DNA from: Winogradskyella sp. MH6
GTDB taxonomy: Bacteria > Bacteroidota > Bacteroidia > Flavobacteriales > Flavobacteriaceae
Direction of reading: 5' to 3'
Assembly (NCBI RefSeq): GCF_022810765.1
Contig: NZ_CP094494.1
Coordinates: 1,364,001-1,428,000, forward strand
DNA: 64,000 bases
In this document: piece by piece, positions 8,372 to 16,676 of the stretch
How the letters are laid out: each line of letters opens with the position of its first letter
Position numbering within the stretch: the stretch's first letter is position 1
Made by a program: the position numbers and the translations under genes
The notes under the pieces: generated by a model
What the model was told of the DNA's origin: nothing
Database searches by the model: none
What the model saw: the letters and a program-made list of their open reading frames with translations, nothing else

Positions 8372-8930
8372 TTAATAACTTTTCAACAACTCTCGGAAAA
8401 TGCTCCATTTCCAATTCATGGATTTTAGCAGCAACATCATCAGCTGTATCTAACGCTTTTACTTCACATTTTGCTTGAAAAATAATTGCTCCTTCGTCAT
8501 AATTTTCATTTACATAATGAATCGTTATGCCAGTTTCAGTTTCTTTATTTTCTACAACTGCATTGTGTACGTGCATACCATACATGCCTTTTCCACCATA
8601 TTTTGGCAGCAAAGCAGGATGAATATTTATGACTTTGTTTTCAAACTCCTTGAGAATAAATTCAGGAAATTTCCAGAGAAAACCTGCAAGCACAATTAAA
8701 TCTGGTTTTGAAGATCTTAAAATATTTAAAACATCTTCAGACTTACTGAATGCTATTCTGTTAAATGACAAAGCGCTAACATTTAGTCTTTTACAACGAT
8801 CTATAACTTTGGCATGAGGATTGTTAGTCAGTACTTGAATAACAGACGCATTATCGCTGTTTTGAAAAAACTTAATTAAATTTTCAGCATTAGATCCACT
8901 ACCGGACGCAAAAATTACAATACGCTTCAT
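8364..8930 (-). CDS. purN: Phosphoribosylglycinamide formyltransferase
   Basis: 188 residues, the usual length for the folate-dependent GAR transformylase of purine synthesis, which transfers a formyl group from 10-formyl-THF to GAR. The phosphate loop FASGSGSNAENL (8-19), the catalytic stretch VINIHPALLPKYGGKGMYG and the downstream ETGITIHYVNENYDEG are all present. It sits directly upstream of rnhA with an 8-nt overlap and diverges from acpP. Confidence 0.95.
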   Translation of the reverse strand: MKRIVIFASGSGSNAENLIKFFQNSDNASVIQVLTNNPHAKVIDRCKRLNVSALSFNRIAFSKSEDVLNILRSSKPDLIVLAGFLWKFPEFILKEFENKVINIHPALLPKYGGKGMYGMHVHNAVVENKETETGITIHYVNENYDEGAIIFQAKCEVKALDTADDVAAKIHELEMEHFPRVVEKLLNG

Positions 8931-9074
8931 TTACAGTTATATTGGGTTATTATTCAGAAACAAAAAAAAGAATAATAATTAACAATTAGGCGCAAAACTT
9001 AAATTCTTATACCGAATTTTTAGCATTGATATGCACATTTTATCGGTAAAGGTGATTTTTAAAATAAAGTTTTT

Positions 9075-9082
9075 TATTTTTG
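9075..9082 (+). promoter_or_regulatory. -7 promoter element for acpP-fabF
   Basis: TATTTTTG is an exact TAnnTTTG match 31 nt upstream of the acpP ATG. No clear TTG -33 element is visible. Confidence 0.5.
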
Positions 9083-9113
9083 CGGTCTAATTAAAACTTA
9101 AAATTAAAAGATT

Positions 9114-9347
9114 ATGTCAGACATTGCATCAAGAGTAAAAGCGATTATCGTAGACAAATTAGGTGTTGATGAAAACGAAGTTGTAACTGAAGCAAGCTTC
9201 ACTAACGACTTAGGTGCAGATTCATTAGATACTGTAGAATTAATCATGGAATTTGAAAAAGAATTTGATATTCAAATCCCAGACGATCAAGCTGAAAACA
9301 TTGCAACAGTTGGTCAAGCTATCTCTTATATAGAAGAAGCAAAATAA
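9114..9347 (+). CDS. acpP: Acyl carrier protein
   Basis: 77 residues and strongly acidic. The phosphopantetheine attachment site is Ser37 in [11 protein letters not shown]. It carries growing acyl chains in type II fatty acid synthesis in the cytoplasm. The family helix signature [19 protein letters not shown] follows. It is separated from fabF by only 12 bp, so the two are co-transcribed as in most bacteria. Confidence 0.98.
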   Translation: MSDIASRVKAIIVDKLGVDENEVVTEASFTNDLGADSLDTVELIMEFEKEFDIQIPDDQAENIATVGQAISYIEEAK

Positions 9348-9359
9348 GACTTTATTTTT

Positions 9360-10610
9360 ATGGAATTAAAGCGAGTAGTAGTTACTGGTCTAGGTGCACT
9401 TACACCTATTGGCAATACCAAAGATGAATATTGGAATGGTCTTGTTAATGGAAAAAGCGGTGCTGCCCCAATCACGCATTTTGATGCTGAGAAGTTCAAG
9501 ACGCAATTCGCTTGTGAAATAAAAAACTTTGAAGTTACTGACTTTATTGACAGAAAGTTAGCGCGTCAAATGGATAAATTTTCGCAATATGCAATGGTAG
9601 CTTCGGATGAGGCAATCGCAGATTCGAAATTAGATCTAGACGCAATTAACAAATACAGAGTAGGAGTAATTTGGGGAGCTGGTATTGGTGGTTTAGAAAC
9701 ATTTCAAGAAGAAGTGCTTAACTATGCTGCTGGTGACGGTACACCTCGTTTTAGTCCTCGTTTCATTCCAAAAATGATAGCAGATATAGCACCAGGAAAC
9801 ATATCTATTAAATATGGTTTCATGGGTCCTAACTACACAACAGTATCAGCTTGTGCATCTTCTGCCAATTCAATGATTGATGCTCTAAACACTATACGTT
9901 TAGGCCATTGTGATGTTGTAATTACTGGTGGAAGTGAAGCAGCGGTAACTATTGCTGGTATGGGAGGATTTAACGCTATGCATGCTATGAGTACCAGAAA
10001 CGATAGTCCTGAAACTGCCTCAAGACCTTTCGATGCAAATCGAGATGGTTTTGTATTAGGTGAAGGAGCAGGTTCTATTGTTTTAGAAGAGTATGAGCAC
10101 GCTAAAGCAAGAGGAGCTAAAATCTACGCAGAAGTTGTAGGTGGAGGTTTGTCTTCAGATGCATATCATATGACAGCACCACATCCTGATGGTATTGGAG
10201 TTGTTGCGGTAATGAAAAACTGTTTAGAAAATGCTGGTTTAAAACCCGAAGATGTAGATCATATTAATACACACGGAACATCAACTCCATTAGGAGACGT
10301 TGCCGAATTAAAAGCTATATCAGAAGTGTTTGGAGACCATGCAAAGAAGATTAATATTAATTCTACTAAGTCTATGACTGGTCACTTGTTGGGTGCTGCA
10401 GGTGCTATTGAGGCTATTGCGTCTATTTTAGCATTAGAGTACGGTATTATACCACCAACAATTAACCATGAAACAGCAGACGAAAATATAGATCCAGAAT
10501 TAAATTTAACGCTCAATAAAGCTCAGAAACGAGATATTAAAATAGCAATGAGTAATACATTTGGATTTGGCGGTCACAACGCTTGTGTATTATTTAAAAA
10601 ATTAGACTAA
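9360..10610 (+). CDS. fabF: 3-oxoacyl-[ACP] synthase II
   Basis: 416 residues, full length. The condensing-enzyme triad is visible: Cys165 (VSACASSANSM), His305 (NTHGTSTPLGD) and His342 (TGHLLGAAGA). It elongates acyl-ACP with malonyl-ACP. It lies between acpP and rnc, the classical acpP-fabF-rnc order of Bacteroidota. Its stop codon is 7 bp before the rnc ATG, and no separate promoter for rnc is apparent. Confidence 0.97.
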   Translation: MELKRVVVTGLGALTPIGNTKDEYWNGLVNGKSGAAPITHFDAEKFKTQFACEIKNFEVTDFIDRKLARQMDKFSQYAMVASDEAIADSKLDLDAINKYRVGVIWGAGIGGLETFQEEVLNYAAGDGTPRFSPRFIPKMIADIAPGNISIKYGFMGPNYTTVSACASSANSMIDALNTIRLGHCDVVITGGSEAAVTIAGMGGFNAMHAMSTRNDSPETASRPFDANRDGFVLGEGAGSIVLEEYEHAKARGAKIYAEVVGGGLSSDAYHMTAPHPDGIGVVAVMKNCLENAGLKPEDVDHINTHGTSTPLGDVAELKAISEVFGDHAKKININSTKSMTGHLLGAAGAIEAIASILALEYGIIPPTINHETADENIDPELNLTLNKAQKRDIKIAMSNTFGFGGHNACVLFKKLD

Positions 10611-10617
10611 ATCCCGA

Positions 10618-11361
10618 ATGAGTTTCATTCGTAACATATTAAAAAATTCCCGTTCATTCGATGACGGGAATTTTTTTTTAAAACTCAAAGAGATTCTTGG
10701 ATTCAAGCCAAGATCGCAAAATTTATACATTAAGGCTTTTACGCATCGTTCGATGAACATTAAGGATAAAAAAGGAAATCCTATTAACTACGAACGACTA
10801 GAATTTGTTGGAGATGCTATGATAAGTTCAGTTATTGCGGCTTATCTCTATGAACAAGTTCCTCACGGAGATGAAGGTTATCTTACCAAAATGCGCTCAA
10901 AAGTAGTGAGTAGAGAGCATCTTAATGAATTGGGTAAGGAGCTAAATCTCATAGGTTTAGTGCAGAGTAGAATACCAAAATCTAATTTTGGAAATAATAT
11001 TCACGGTAATCTTTTTGAAGCTTTAGTTGGTGCTATTTATTTAGATAGAGGCTACAAAGCATGCGAAAAGTTTTTATATAAGCGGATTATAAATCCGCAT
11101 GTAGATATTGAAACCTTAGAAGGCAAAGTTATTAGCTATAAAAGTTTATTGATAGAGTGGTGCCAAAAAGAGAAAAACACTTTTGATTATGAAGTGTATG
11201 AAGATACAGGTAATGATGAGTTAAAACATTTCTCGGTAAGACTAAGTATTAACGATAAAGTCGTTTCTAAAGCCAGAGCAACTTCTAAGAAAAAGGCAGA
11301 AGAAAAGGCATCAAAGCGTGCTTTTTTTGCCTTCCAAAAGCAAATTACAAAGCTTATATAA
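10618..11361 (+). CDS. rnc: Ribonuclease III
   Basis: 247 residues. The catalytic signature ERLEFVGDAMISSVIAAYLYE (about 62-82) and the second acidic site near FEALVGAIYLDRGY are present, and a C-terminal double-stranded RNA-binding domain ends near KAEEKASKRAFFAF. It cleaves double-stranded RNA in rRNA maturation and mRNA decay. The N-terminus, with its RNI and DGNFF residues, looks like other flavobacterial homologues, so the ATG at 10618 is credible. A 13-bp perfect hairpin followed by nine T lies inside codons 8 to 21, which could allow attenuation or autoregulation. Confidence 0.95.
   Translation: MSFIRNILKNSRSFDDGNFFLKLKEILGFKPRSQNLYIKAFTHRSMNIKDKKGNPINYERLEFVGDAMISSVIAAYLYEQVPHGDEGYLTKMRSKVVSREHLNELGKELNLIGLVQSRIPKSNFGNNIHGNLFEALVGAIYLDRGYKACEKFLYKRIINPHVDIETLEGKVISYKSLLIEWCQKEKNTFDYEVYEDTGNDELKHFSVRLSINDKVVSKARATSKKKAEEKASKRAFFAFQKQITKLI
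10641..10679 (+). terminator. Terminator-like hairpin inside the 5' end of rnc
   Basis: AAAAAATTCCCGT (10641-10653) pairs perfectly with ACGGGAATTTTTT (10664-10676) around a 10-nt loop and continues into T to 10679. It has every property of an intrinsic terminator but is within the coding sequence, 23 nt after the rnc ATG. It could terminate fabF transcripts unless rnc is being translated, or act as an RNase III self-cleavage site. Confidence 0.65.
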
Positions 11362-11442
11362 TATAGAGTTTATCGAGATTGAATCTTAAAGCTAAAATCT
11401 ACAACGTTTTCGTAGTTTTTAAGGGTTAAGATTAACCAAAAG

Positions 11443-11476
11443 TTGACATTACCAACCCATTATTGTGCTATATTTA
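11443..11476 (+). promoter_or_regulatory. Possible promoter for the IPExxxVDY gene and pyk
   Basis: TTG (11443-11445), 23 nt, then TATATTTA (11469-11476), one base off the TAnnTTTG consensus. It lies 20 nt upstream of the ATG at 11497, in the 135-bp gap after rnc. Confidence 0.35.
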
Positions 11477-11496
11477 CCAATTAAAGTTATAACGGT

Positions 11497-11973
11497 ATGG
11501 CGTTGCATAAACTTATGGTTGATGATTTTTATGACGATACCTACAAACTCATTGCTATACATTGTGGGTTAGAAGACTATCGTTTAGCCTATCTGCTTAA
11601 CCAAAGTTTAGACCTTAGACTACAACGAAAAACGGAAGATTTAGATATGGAATATTTAAAATCTTCTTACAGTATTTTTGAGTGGGATAATGCTTCCCAA
11701 TACGTTACTTGGAACTTAGTGTCTAATGTTTGTAAAAAAGAAGAAGATAGTTTGTACAGTACAGGTTTATTTCAAACTAACGAAAAAGTAATTAAAACAT
11801 TCAATCTTGTTCCAGAGTATAAAAAAGTAGATTATTTTATAAAGATTTCTGATGAAATACAGAATGTCAACGAAAAACTTATATTAAATAAGCTTCAAAA
11901 TATACCACAGATTATAACTAGCTATTCGGTTAATCCGTCTGAACTAAAATCTAAAGATCATTTAATTTTTTGA
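11497..11973 (+). CDS. IPExxxVDY family protein
   Basis: 158 residues. It carries the family-naming motif in the form LVPEYKKVDYFIKI near residues 107-120. The function of this Bacteroidota-restricted family is unknown. There is no signal peptide or membrane segment, so it is probably cytoplasmic. It sits immediately before pyruvate kinase (4 bp between its stop and the preferred pyk ATG), an arrangement recurrent in flavobacteria and suggesting co-expression. Confidence 0.8.
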   Translation: MALHKLMVDDFYDDTYKLIAIHCGLEDYRLAYLLNQSLDLRLQRKTEDLDMEYLKSSYSIFEWDNASQYVTWNLVSNVCKKEEDSLYSTGLFQTNEKVIKTFNLVPEYKKVDYFIKISDEIQNVNEKLILNKLQNIPQIITSYSVNPSELKSKDHLIF

Positions 11974-11977
11974 ATTG

Positions 11978-13417
11978 ATGCCAAATAAAAAAACCAAAAT
12001 AGTAGCCACATTAGGCCCAGCAACGAGTAATAAGGAAACCTTAAAAGCAATGCTAGAAGAGGGAGCTAATGTGTTTAGAATTAACTTCTCTCATGCTAAT
12101 TACGATGACGTAAAAGAGCGCATAAACATGATTCGCGAACTCAATGAAGAGTTTGGGTTCAATGCTGCAATATTAGCAGATTTACAAGGTCCTAAGCTTA
12201 GAGTAGGTACTATGAAGGGTGAAGTTATTGTAGATGAAGGAGACGAAATAATTTTTGCCACAGGAAAACGATTTGAAGGTACTAAAGAGCGTGTCTACAT
12301 GACTTATGAAAAGTTTCCTCAAGACGCAAAACCAGGTGAACGTATTTTATTAGATGACGGAAAATTGATTTTTGAAGTTGTTTCTACTGATGGGAAAAAA
12401 GAAGTAAAAGCTAAGGTTATCCAAGGAGGTCCTTTAAAATCTAAAAAAGGAGTGAATCTTCCTAATACCAATATTTCTCAACCAGCTTTAACCGAAAAAG
12501 ATATCGAAGATGCCATTTTTGCTATTGGTCAGGAAGTAGATTGGATTGCATTGTCCTTTGTGCGTCATGCCGAAGATTTAATGGAATTAGAAGAGCTTAT
12601 TAAAGAACACGGAAATTATAAAATTCCTATTATAGCCAAGATTGAAAAGCCAGAAGCTGTTGAAAATATCGACAAGATTGTTGCCTATTGTGATGGCTTA
12701 ATGGTAGCTCGTGGTGATTTGGGAGTAGAAATCCCAGCGGAGGAAGTACCTTTAATACAAAAGCAACTAGTATTAAGAGCCAAGCGTGCCAGAATTCCGG
12801 TAATTATTGCAACGCAAATGATGGAAACTATGATTACTAGTTTAACACCAACACGTGCTGAGGTAAATGATGTTGCCAACTCTGTAATGGATGGTGCTGA
12901 TGCTGTAATGCTTTCAGGAGAGACGTCTGTTGGTCAGTATCCTGTACAGGTTATTCGTCAGATGGCAAATATTATTAGAAGTGTAGAGGATTCTCCTTTA
13001 ATTGAAGTGCCCCAATCACCTCCTCATATTCGTACTAAGCGTTATATCACAAAGTCTATTTGTTATCATGCTGCCAACATGGCGAATGAGATTAATGCAA
13101 AAGCCATTTCGACACTTACAAATAGTGGGTATACAGCATTTCAAATTTCAGCATGGAGACCACAAGCACATATTTTAGTATTTACATCTAACAAGCGTAT
13201 TTTATCTCAATTGAGTTTACTTTGGGGTGTAAAAGCTTTCTACTATGATAGATTTGTAAGTACTGACGAAACCATAGAAGACGTTAACGCTATTGCATGT
13301 AAAAAAGGATATCTAGAAGTCGGAGATATGTTAATTAGTTTAGCAGCAATGCCAATTAAAGATAGAGGTATGGTAAATACGTTACGTGTCACCGAGATTG
13401 AAAGCTGTAGTTTTTAA
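11978..13417 (+). CDS. pyk: Pyruvate kinase
   Basis: 479 residues from the ATG at 11978. A TTG directly before it also gives an open frame, but ATG with MPNKKTKIVATLGPA matches the family. Visible motifs: ATLGPATSN, FRINFSHA, LADLQGPKLRVG, the active-site region IIAKIEKPEAVENID, and MVARGDLGVEI. It converts phosphoenolpyruvate and ADP to pyruvate and ATP in glycolysis. The C-terminal domain is present without an extra PEP-utilizer domain. It ends before a bidirectional terminator. Confidence 0.97.
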   Translation: MPNKKTKIVATLGPATSNKETLKAMLEEGANVFRINFSHANYDDVKERINMIRELNEEFGFNAAILADLQGPKLRVGTMKGEVIVDEGDEIIFATGKRFEGTKERVYMTYEKFPQDAKPGERILLDDGKLIFEVVSTDGKKEVKAKVIQGGPLKSKKGVNLPNTNISQPALTEKDIEDAIFAIGQEVDWIALSFVRHAEDLMELEELIKEHGNYKIPIIAKIEKPEAVENIDKIVAYCDGLMVARGDLGVEIPAEEVPLIQKQLVLRAKRARIPVIIATQMMETMITSLTPTRAEVNDVANSVMDGADAVMLSGETSVGQYPVQVIRQMANIIRSVEDSPLIEVPQSPPHIRTKRYITKSICYHAANMANEINAKAISTLTNSGYTAFQISAWRPQAHILVFTSNKRILSQLSLLWGVKAFYYDRFVSTDETIEDVNAIACKKGYLEVGDMLISLAAMPIKDRGMVNTLRVTEIESCSF

Positions 13418-13440
13418 GTAAGATATTAGTATTAAATATA

Positions 13441-13470
13441 AAAGGCTCAATAATTTTATTGAGCCTTTTT
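13441..13470 (+). terminator. Terminator after pyk, probably bidirectional
   Basis: AAAGGCTCAATAA (13441-13453) pairs with TTATTGAGCCTTT (13456-13468), with a T-tract on the plus side and an A/T-rich tract on the other. It separates pyk from the convergent DUF3570 gene. Confidence 0.8.
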
Positions 13471-13506
13471 GTGTAAATACCAAACTTTAGTTGTATGCTA
13501 ACAGAT
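13471..13506 (-). pseudogene. Diverged remnant of a dinB 3' end (left flanking repeat)
   Basis: The 26 bases 13481-13506 match 16651-16676 (the last codons of dinB) at 24 positions, and the ten bases before them match at 7 of 10. On the minus strand it reads SVSIQLKFG, against SVSVQLKFDF in dinB; the two adjacent base changes give a silent Ser codon and a Val to Ile change. An in-frame stop lies just before it, so it is not expressed. It and dinB bracket the DUF3570-DUF4266-ApbE-thioredoxin cluster. Confidence 0.5.
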
Positions 13507-13559
13507 CCTTAAAATGTATTAATAATTTAGGGACATCAACTATATAAAAGTTTAATCTC

Positions 13560-14873
13560 TTAATCCATTATAAACTTAAGTCCTGCTGTAATGATACTAG
13601 AGCTAAATGTGGTATTTCTATCGTATTTGTAATACTTTAAATCAACGCTTTTTAATCCAAATTTCCATATATGAGCTTTTGTAAATATGTCTGTATAGGA
13701 AATACCAAAGCCAAACTGGTTGGATGAATATTTAGACAAATCATAATCTGACGTATAAAATTCGTAGCTAGACAAAGCCGTTTCATAAGGATAAAAATAG
13801 TCTGCCGCAGTTTGATTATAAAATCTATAAGATGGATATAATGTAAATTTATCAGATATTTTAAAAGGTATTTCAATACTAGCTGTGTGCGAATTAATGC
13901 CCCAATCATCAAAATAATAACGATAAAAAGTTCTTACAGTAAAGGATTCGCTTAGATACCAATTCAATCGACCTCCAATTGCCACTTTAAATCTTGAGTC
14001 TGGTAGTTGTTCAATCGCGTCCGCAAGCTGAAAATCTTCAATAAAAGAATCGGCAATGTCAGAAAAATACACACGCTGAAAAGGAGTAGACAATAGGCCA
14101 TCTTGCTTTACTAAATCTACAGATAATGATCCCTGTACGTTTTTATGTAGTATTTGAGAAAGTCCAAAACCAACAGAATAAGAATTTCTACTTTCATCCT
14201 TAAATTCTGTAAATAAAGGGCTGTAATTTTGGTTTCCTGTAATGGTATTCTGTGTGAATAATGAATTATTTATCCCACTGCCATTTTCACCAAAGGGCCT
14301 TAATTCTATGGGATATATAGCATTCCAAGTATCTAAATATACATTGGCACTAATACTAAATTCAGTATTCTTTTCATTAAAAAGTTTAGTATAACTACCT
14401 CCAAAACCCAAAGAAAAGTAATCATATTCAGTAGATACCGATAATTTAGCAGACCATATATCATTCCTGTCATCAGAACTGTGGCTATAACTTGCAGTAA
14501 GATTAGACCACACATCACCACTAGAAGCACCAGAAGATGCTTGAAATGGACTAGCAGTGCCATCATCAAAAGGATTAATATTACTTGAAGAAGCAGAAGT
14601 ATAAGCAGAAACACCAGCATCAATAGTTAATATATCATCCTCATTTAGAGGAATAGAAACAACAAATGTAGCTGTAACGTCTGTTAACTCCTCAGTACCA
14701 GTTCCGCCACTTACAGCAGCATTATCACCATCTTGGGTATAATAACTCGATAAAAAATCGATCTCTGTTGTTTCCAAGACTCTTTTTTTATAAACACTTG
14801 TTGAGTCTTGACTCGTTTGCGCGCTTAGTTTTAAAAAACCAAAAAGGGCTAATATAATTACGAACTTTTTCAA
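13560..14873 (-). CDS. DUF3570 family outer-membrane barrel protein
   Basis: 437 residues with a signal peptide (MKKFVIILALFGFLKLSAQ). Alternating aromatic beta strands run through the rest of the protein, for example TFTVRTFYRYYFDDW and DKFTLYPSYRFYNQTA, and it ends in a strand. This fits the DUF3570 family, whose members sit beside ApbE and DUF4266 genes. No biochemical function is known to me. It is the last gene of a four-gene minus-strand operon, 12 bp after the DUF4266 gene. The N-terminal part (about 45-110) is rich in Ser, Gly and Asp and probably forms an extracellular or plug-like loop. Confidence 0.8.
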   Translation of the reverse strand: MKKFVIILALFGFLKLSAQTSQDSTSVYKKRVLETTEIDFLSSYYTQDGDNAAVSGGTGTEELTDVTATFVVSIPLNEDDILTIDAGVSAYTSASSSNINPFDDGTASPFQASSGASSGDVWSNLTASYSHSSDDRNDIWSAKLSVSTEYDYFSLGFGGSYTKLFNEKNTEFSISANVYLDTWNAIYPIELRPFGENGSGINNSLFTQNTITGNQNYSPLFTEFKDESRNSYSVGFGLSQILHKNVQGSLSVDLVKQDGLLSTPFQRVYFSDIADSFIEDFQLADAIEQLPDSRFKVAIGGRLNWYLSESFTVRTFYRYYFDDWGINSHTASIEIPFKISDKFTLYPSYRFYNQTAADYFYPYETALSSYEFYTSDYDLSKYSSNQFGFGISYTDIFTKAHIWKFGLKSVDLKYYKYDRNTTFSSSIITAGLKFIMD

Positions 14874-14885
14874 TCTTATTGATTT

Positions 14886-15098
14886 TTAATTACAACCACA
14901 GCCACCACCTGTTTTTCCTCCGTTTGCTCCAGTAGCAGCTTCCCTGTAAGAATGCATTGTGCTTACATTTCTATCACATTTTTTGTCTGCTAATACCATG
15001 TCTGGGTCATTAATATTTACTTTTTCATATTCTTTTACAACCACACAGCTGCTCAATGAGCATGAAAATATAGCGAGTATTATTATTTGTTTAATCAT
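14886..15098 (-). CDS. DUF4266 family small Cys-rich lipoprotein
   Basis: 70 residues. A lipoprotein signal peptide ends at Cys18 (SLSSC18). The mature part holds ADKKCDRNVSTMHSYREAA, then a Gly-rich tail ending GGGCGCN at the C-terminus. The family is defined by this conserved short tail. The three mature cysteines besides the lipidated one suggest metal or disulfide chemistry, which is inference. The TGAN in the tail is loosely like an FMN attachment motif but lacks the usual Ser/Thr pair, so ApbE modification is only a possibility. Its ATG overlaps the end of apbE by 8 nt, indicating translational coupling. Confidence 0.82.
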   Translation of the reverse strand: MIKQIIILAIFSCSLSSCVVVKEYEKVNINDPDMVLADKKCDRNVSTMHSYREAATGANGGKTGGGCGCN

Positions 15099-16080
15099 GA
15101 TGATTTTCTATTTCGATGTTTTTTGACTTTATAATATTTCCCTTATCGTCTATAATAATGCATTCAATATTTGGGAGTTGATTAATGCGGTCAAGACCTG
15201 TATCTTTTCCCATAACAAAAACAGAAGTTGCCAAAGCGTCTGCCAGTTCAGCTTTTGGTGCAAAAACGGTAACGCTTATTATACCACTCGACGGATAACC
15301 TGTTCGAGGATCAATAATGTGTGAATACCTTATTCCGTTAAAATTCACAAACTTCTCATAGTTTCCTGAAGTTACCACAGCACTATTATTAATAGGTAAT
15401 AGCGCAAACGCCTTATTCTTGTTTAAAGGGTTTGTAATAGCAACTTTCCATTCACTTCCATTAGGTTGTTTTCCCCAGGTATTCATATCTCCAGATGCAT
15501 TGATAATCCCAGCAGTAACTCCTTTAGACATAAGCAACTCTTTAGCTTTATCTGCCGCATAACCTTTACCAATAGCTCCAAAACCAATCTTCATACCCTT
15601 AAGCTTTAAAAAGACTGTGTTTTTAGATTTGTCTAGTATAATATTTTTAAAGCCTACCTTTTCTACAGAGGCTTTAATTTCATCTTCACTTGGCATCTCT
15701 TTCATGCTGCCATCAAATTTCCAGATTTTATCCATTGAGGCATAACTGATATCAAAAGCACCATCTGTAAGATGAGAAATAGCAATTGCTCGCTCTATAA
15801 GCTGAAATAATTCTAGGTCGACTTCTACTGCTTTTATACCTGAGTTTCTATTAATTTTGGATGTTTGCGAATTTTCATCCCAAGATGAAATAAGATTCTC
15901 AATTCTTTCAATTTCATCAACAGCTAGTTTAATAAATTTTTTTCCTTCTATAGAATCTTTTGCAACAACAGTAATGTCAAAACGGCTACCCATTAACTTG
16001 AGAGTTTCCTTGAAAGTTTGTTGGGCCGAACTTATATGAACAGTAGTTATAAATAGGACTAATGTGAGAAGGTATTTCAT
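15091..16080 (-). CDS. apbE: FAD:protein FMN transferase (ApbE family)
   Basis: 329 residues with a signal peptide (MKYLLTLVLFITTVHISSAQ). The family motifs are visible: MGSRFDITV near the start, FGAIGKGYAADKAKELL for flavin binding, IIDPRTGYPSSG and DALATSVFVMGKD. The family moves FMN from FAD onto Thr or Ser of exported redox proteins, with Mg2+. In this operon the partner would be a neighbour or a protein elsewhere; no classical flavinylation motif protein such as NqrC or RnfG is encoded here. It overlaps the DUF4266 gene by 8 nt and follows the thioredoxin-like gene by 10 bp. Confidence 0.92.
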   Translation of the reverse strand: MKYLLTLVLFITTVHISSAQQTFKETLKLMGSRFDITVVAKDSIEGKKFIKLAVDEIERIENLISSWDENSQTSKINRNSGIKAVEVDLELFQLIERAIAISHLTDGAFDISYASMDKIWKFDGSMKEMPSEDEIKASVEKVGFKNIILDKSKNTVFLKLKGMKIGFGAIGKGYAADKAKELLMSKGVTAGIINASGDMNTWGKQPNGSEWKVAITNPLNKNKAFALLPINNSAVVTSGNYEKFVNFNGIRYSHIIDPRTGYPSSGIISVTVFAPKAELADALATSVFVMGKDTGLDRINQLPNIECIIIDDKGNIIKSKNIEIENHHD

Positions 16081-16090
16081 TTGCTTAAAT

Positions 16091-16528
16091 TTATTTTAAA
16101 AAAGCATTTATTTCTTCGATATACTTTTTTGGTGTCGCTTTTTTATAGCTCGTCTCACCAAGAACTTCTCCTTTTGAGTTTAAAACAACTACAAAAGGAA
16201 AGTAACCTTGCTTATTATATTTTTCAGCAAGTTTTTTGTTGGCTTCTGTTTGTTCTTCTGAGAGTTTGTTGCTTTTTTTTCTTGGAAAATCTGCCTTTAG
16301 CATCACATAATGTTCTTTAGCATAGGATTTAAATTCTTCTGTACTCCAAATTTCTTTATCTAGTTTTATACAAGGAGCACACCAATCAGAACCTTGAAAA
16401 ACTAAAATAATTGGCTTGTTGCTGCTAGTAGCAATTTCTTGTGCTTCAGAAAAGTCTGTGTGCCATTCTTGTGCATTTACTATTGCAATGCTAAACAACA
16501 ATGATAGTGTAGTGAGTATTATCTTCAT
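16091..16528 (-). CDS. Thioredoxin-fold exported protein
   Basis: 145 residues from the ATG at 16526-16528, preferred over one 21 nt upstream because it gives a clean signal peptide (MKIILTTLSLLFSIAIVNAQ). The active site is DWCAPC (about 48-53 after this start). The cis-Pro region is YFPFVVVLNSKGEVLG. It should act as a periplasmic thiol-disulfide oxidoreductase. As first gene of the thioredoxin-ApbE-DUF4266-DUF3570 operon, it could keep the cysteines of DUF4266 reduced or insert disulfides. That role is inferred from position only. Confidence 0.88.
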   Translation of the reverse strand: MKIILTTLSLLFSIAIVNAQEWHTDFSEAQEIATSSNKPIILVFQGSDWCAPCIKLDKEIWSTEEFKSYAKEHYVMLKADFPRKKSNKLSEEQTEANKKLAEKYNKQGYFPFVVVLNSKGEVLGETSYKKATPKKYIEEINAFLK

Positions 16529-16640
16529 TTTTTTAAAATATAACAACATAGTTAAACGGAAGATACGTTAGTTTATTTTTGTTGATGTAACTTTTATTAC
16601 AAAACCACATAAGCAATTTAAGAATTATGATTTGATAATA

Positions 16641-16676
16641 GTTTAAAAATCAAACTTTAGTTGTACACTAACAGAT
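16641..16676 (-). repeat. Right flanking repeat (3' end of dinB)
   Basis: Bases 16651-16676 encode the last residues of DinB (SVSVQLKF) and match 13481-13506 at 24 of 26 positions. The two copies are in direct orientation 3170 bp apart and enclose the four-gene ApbE cluster. Confidence 0.55.

Noticed and set aside
8947..8978. 9-bp perfect inverted repeat TTATTATTC/GAATAATAA between purN and acpP
   Set aside because: It is almost entirely A and T in an AT-rich gap, has a long spacer, and has no clear relation to either promoter; chance is a sufficient explanation.
16081..16320. Plus-strand open frame overlapping the thioredoxin-like gene
   Set aside because: The minus-strand frame contains a CxxC active site and signal peptide, so the plus frame is a shadow.
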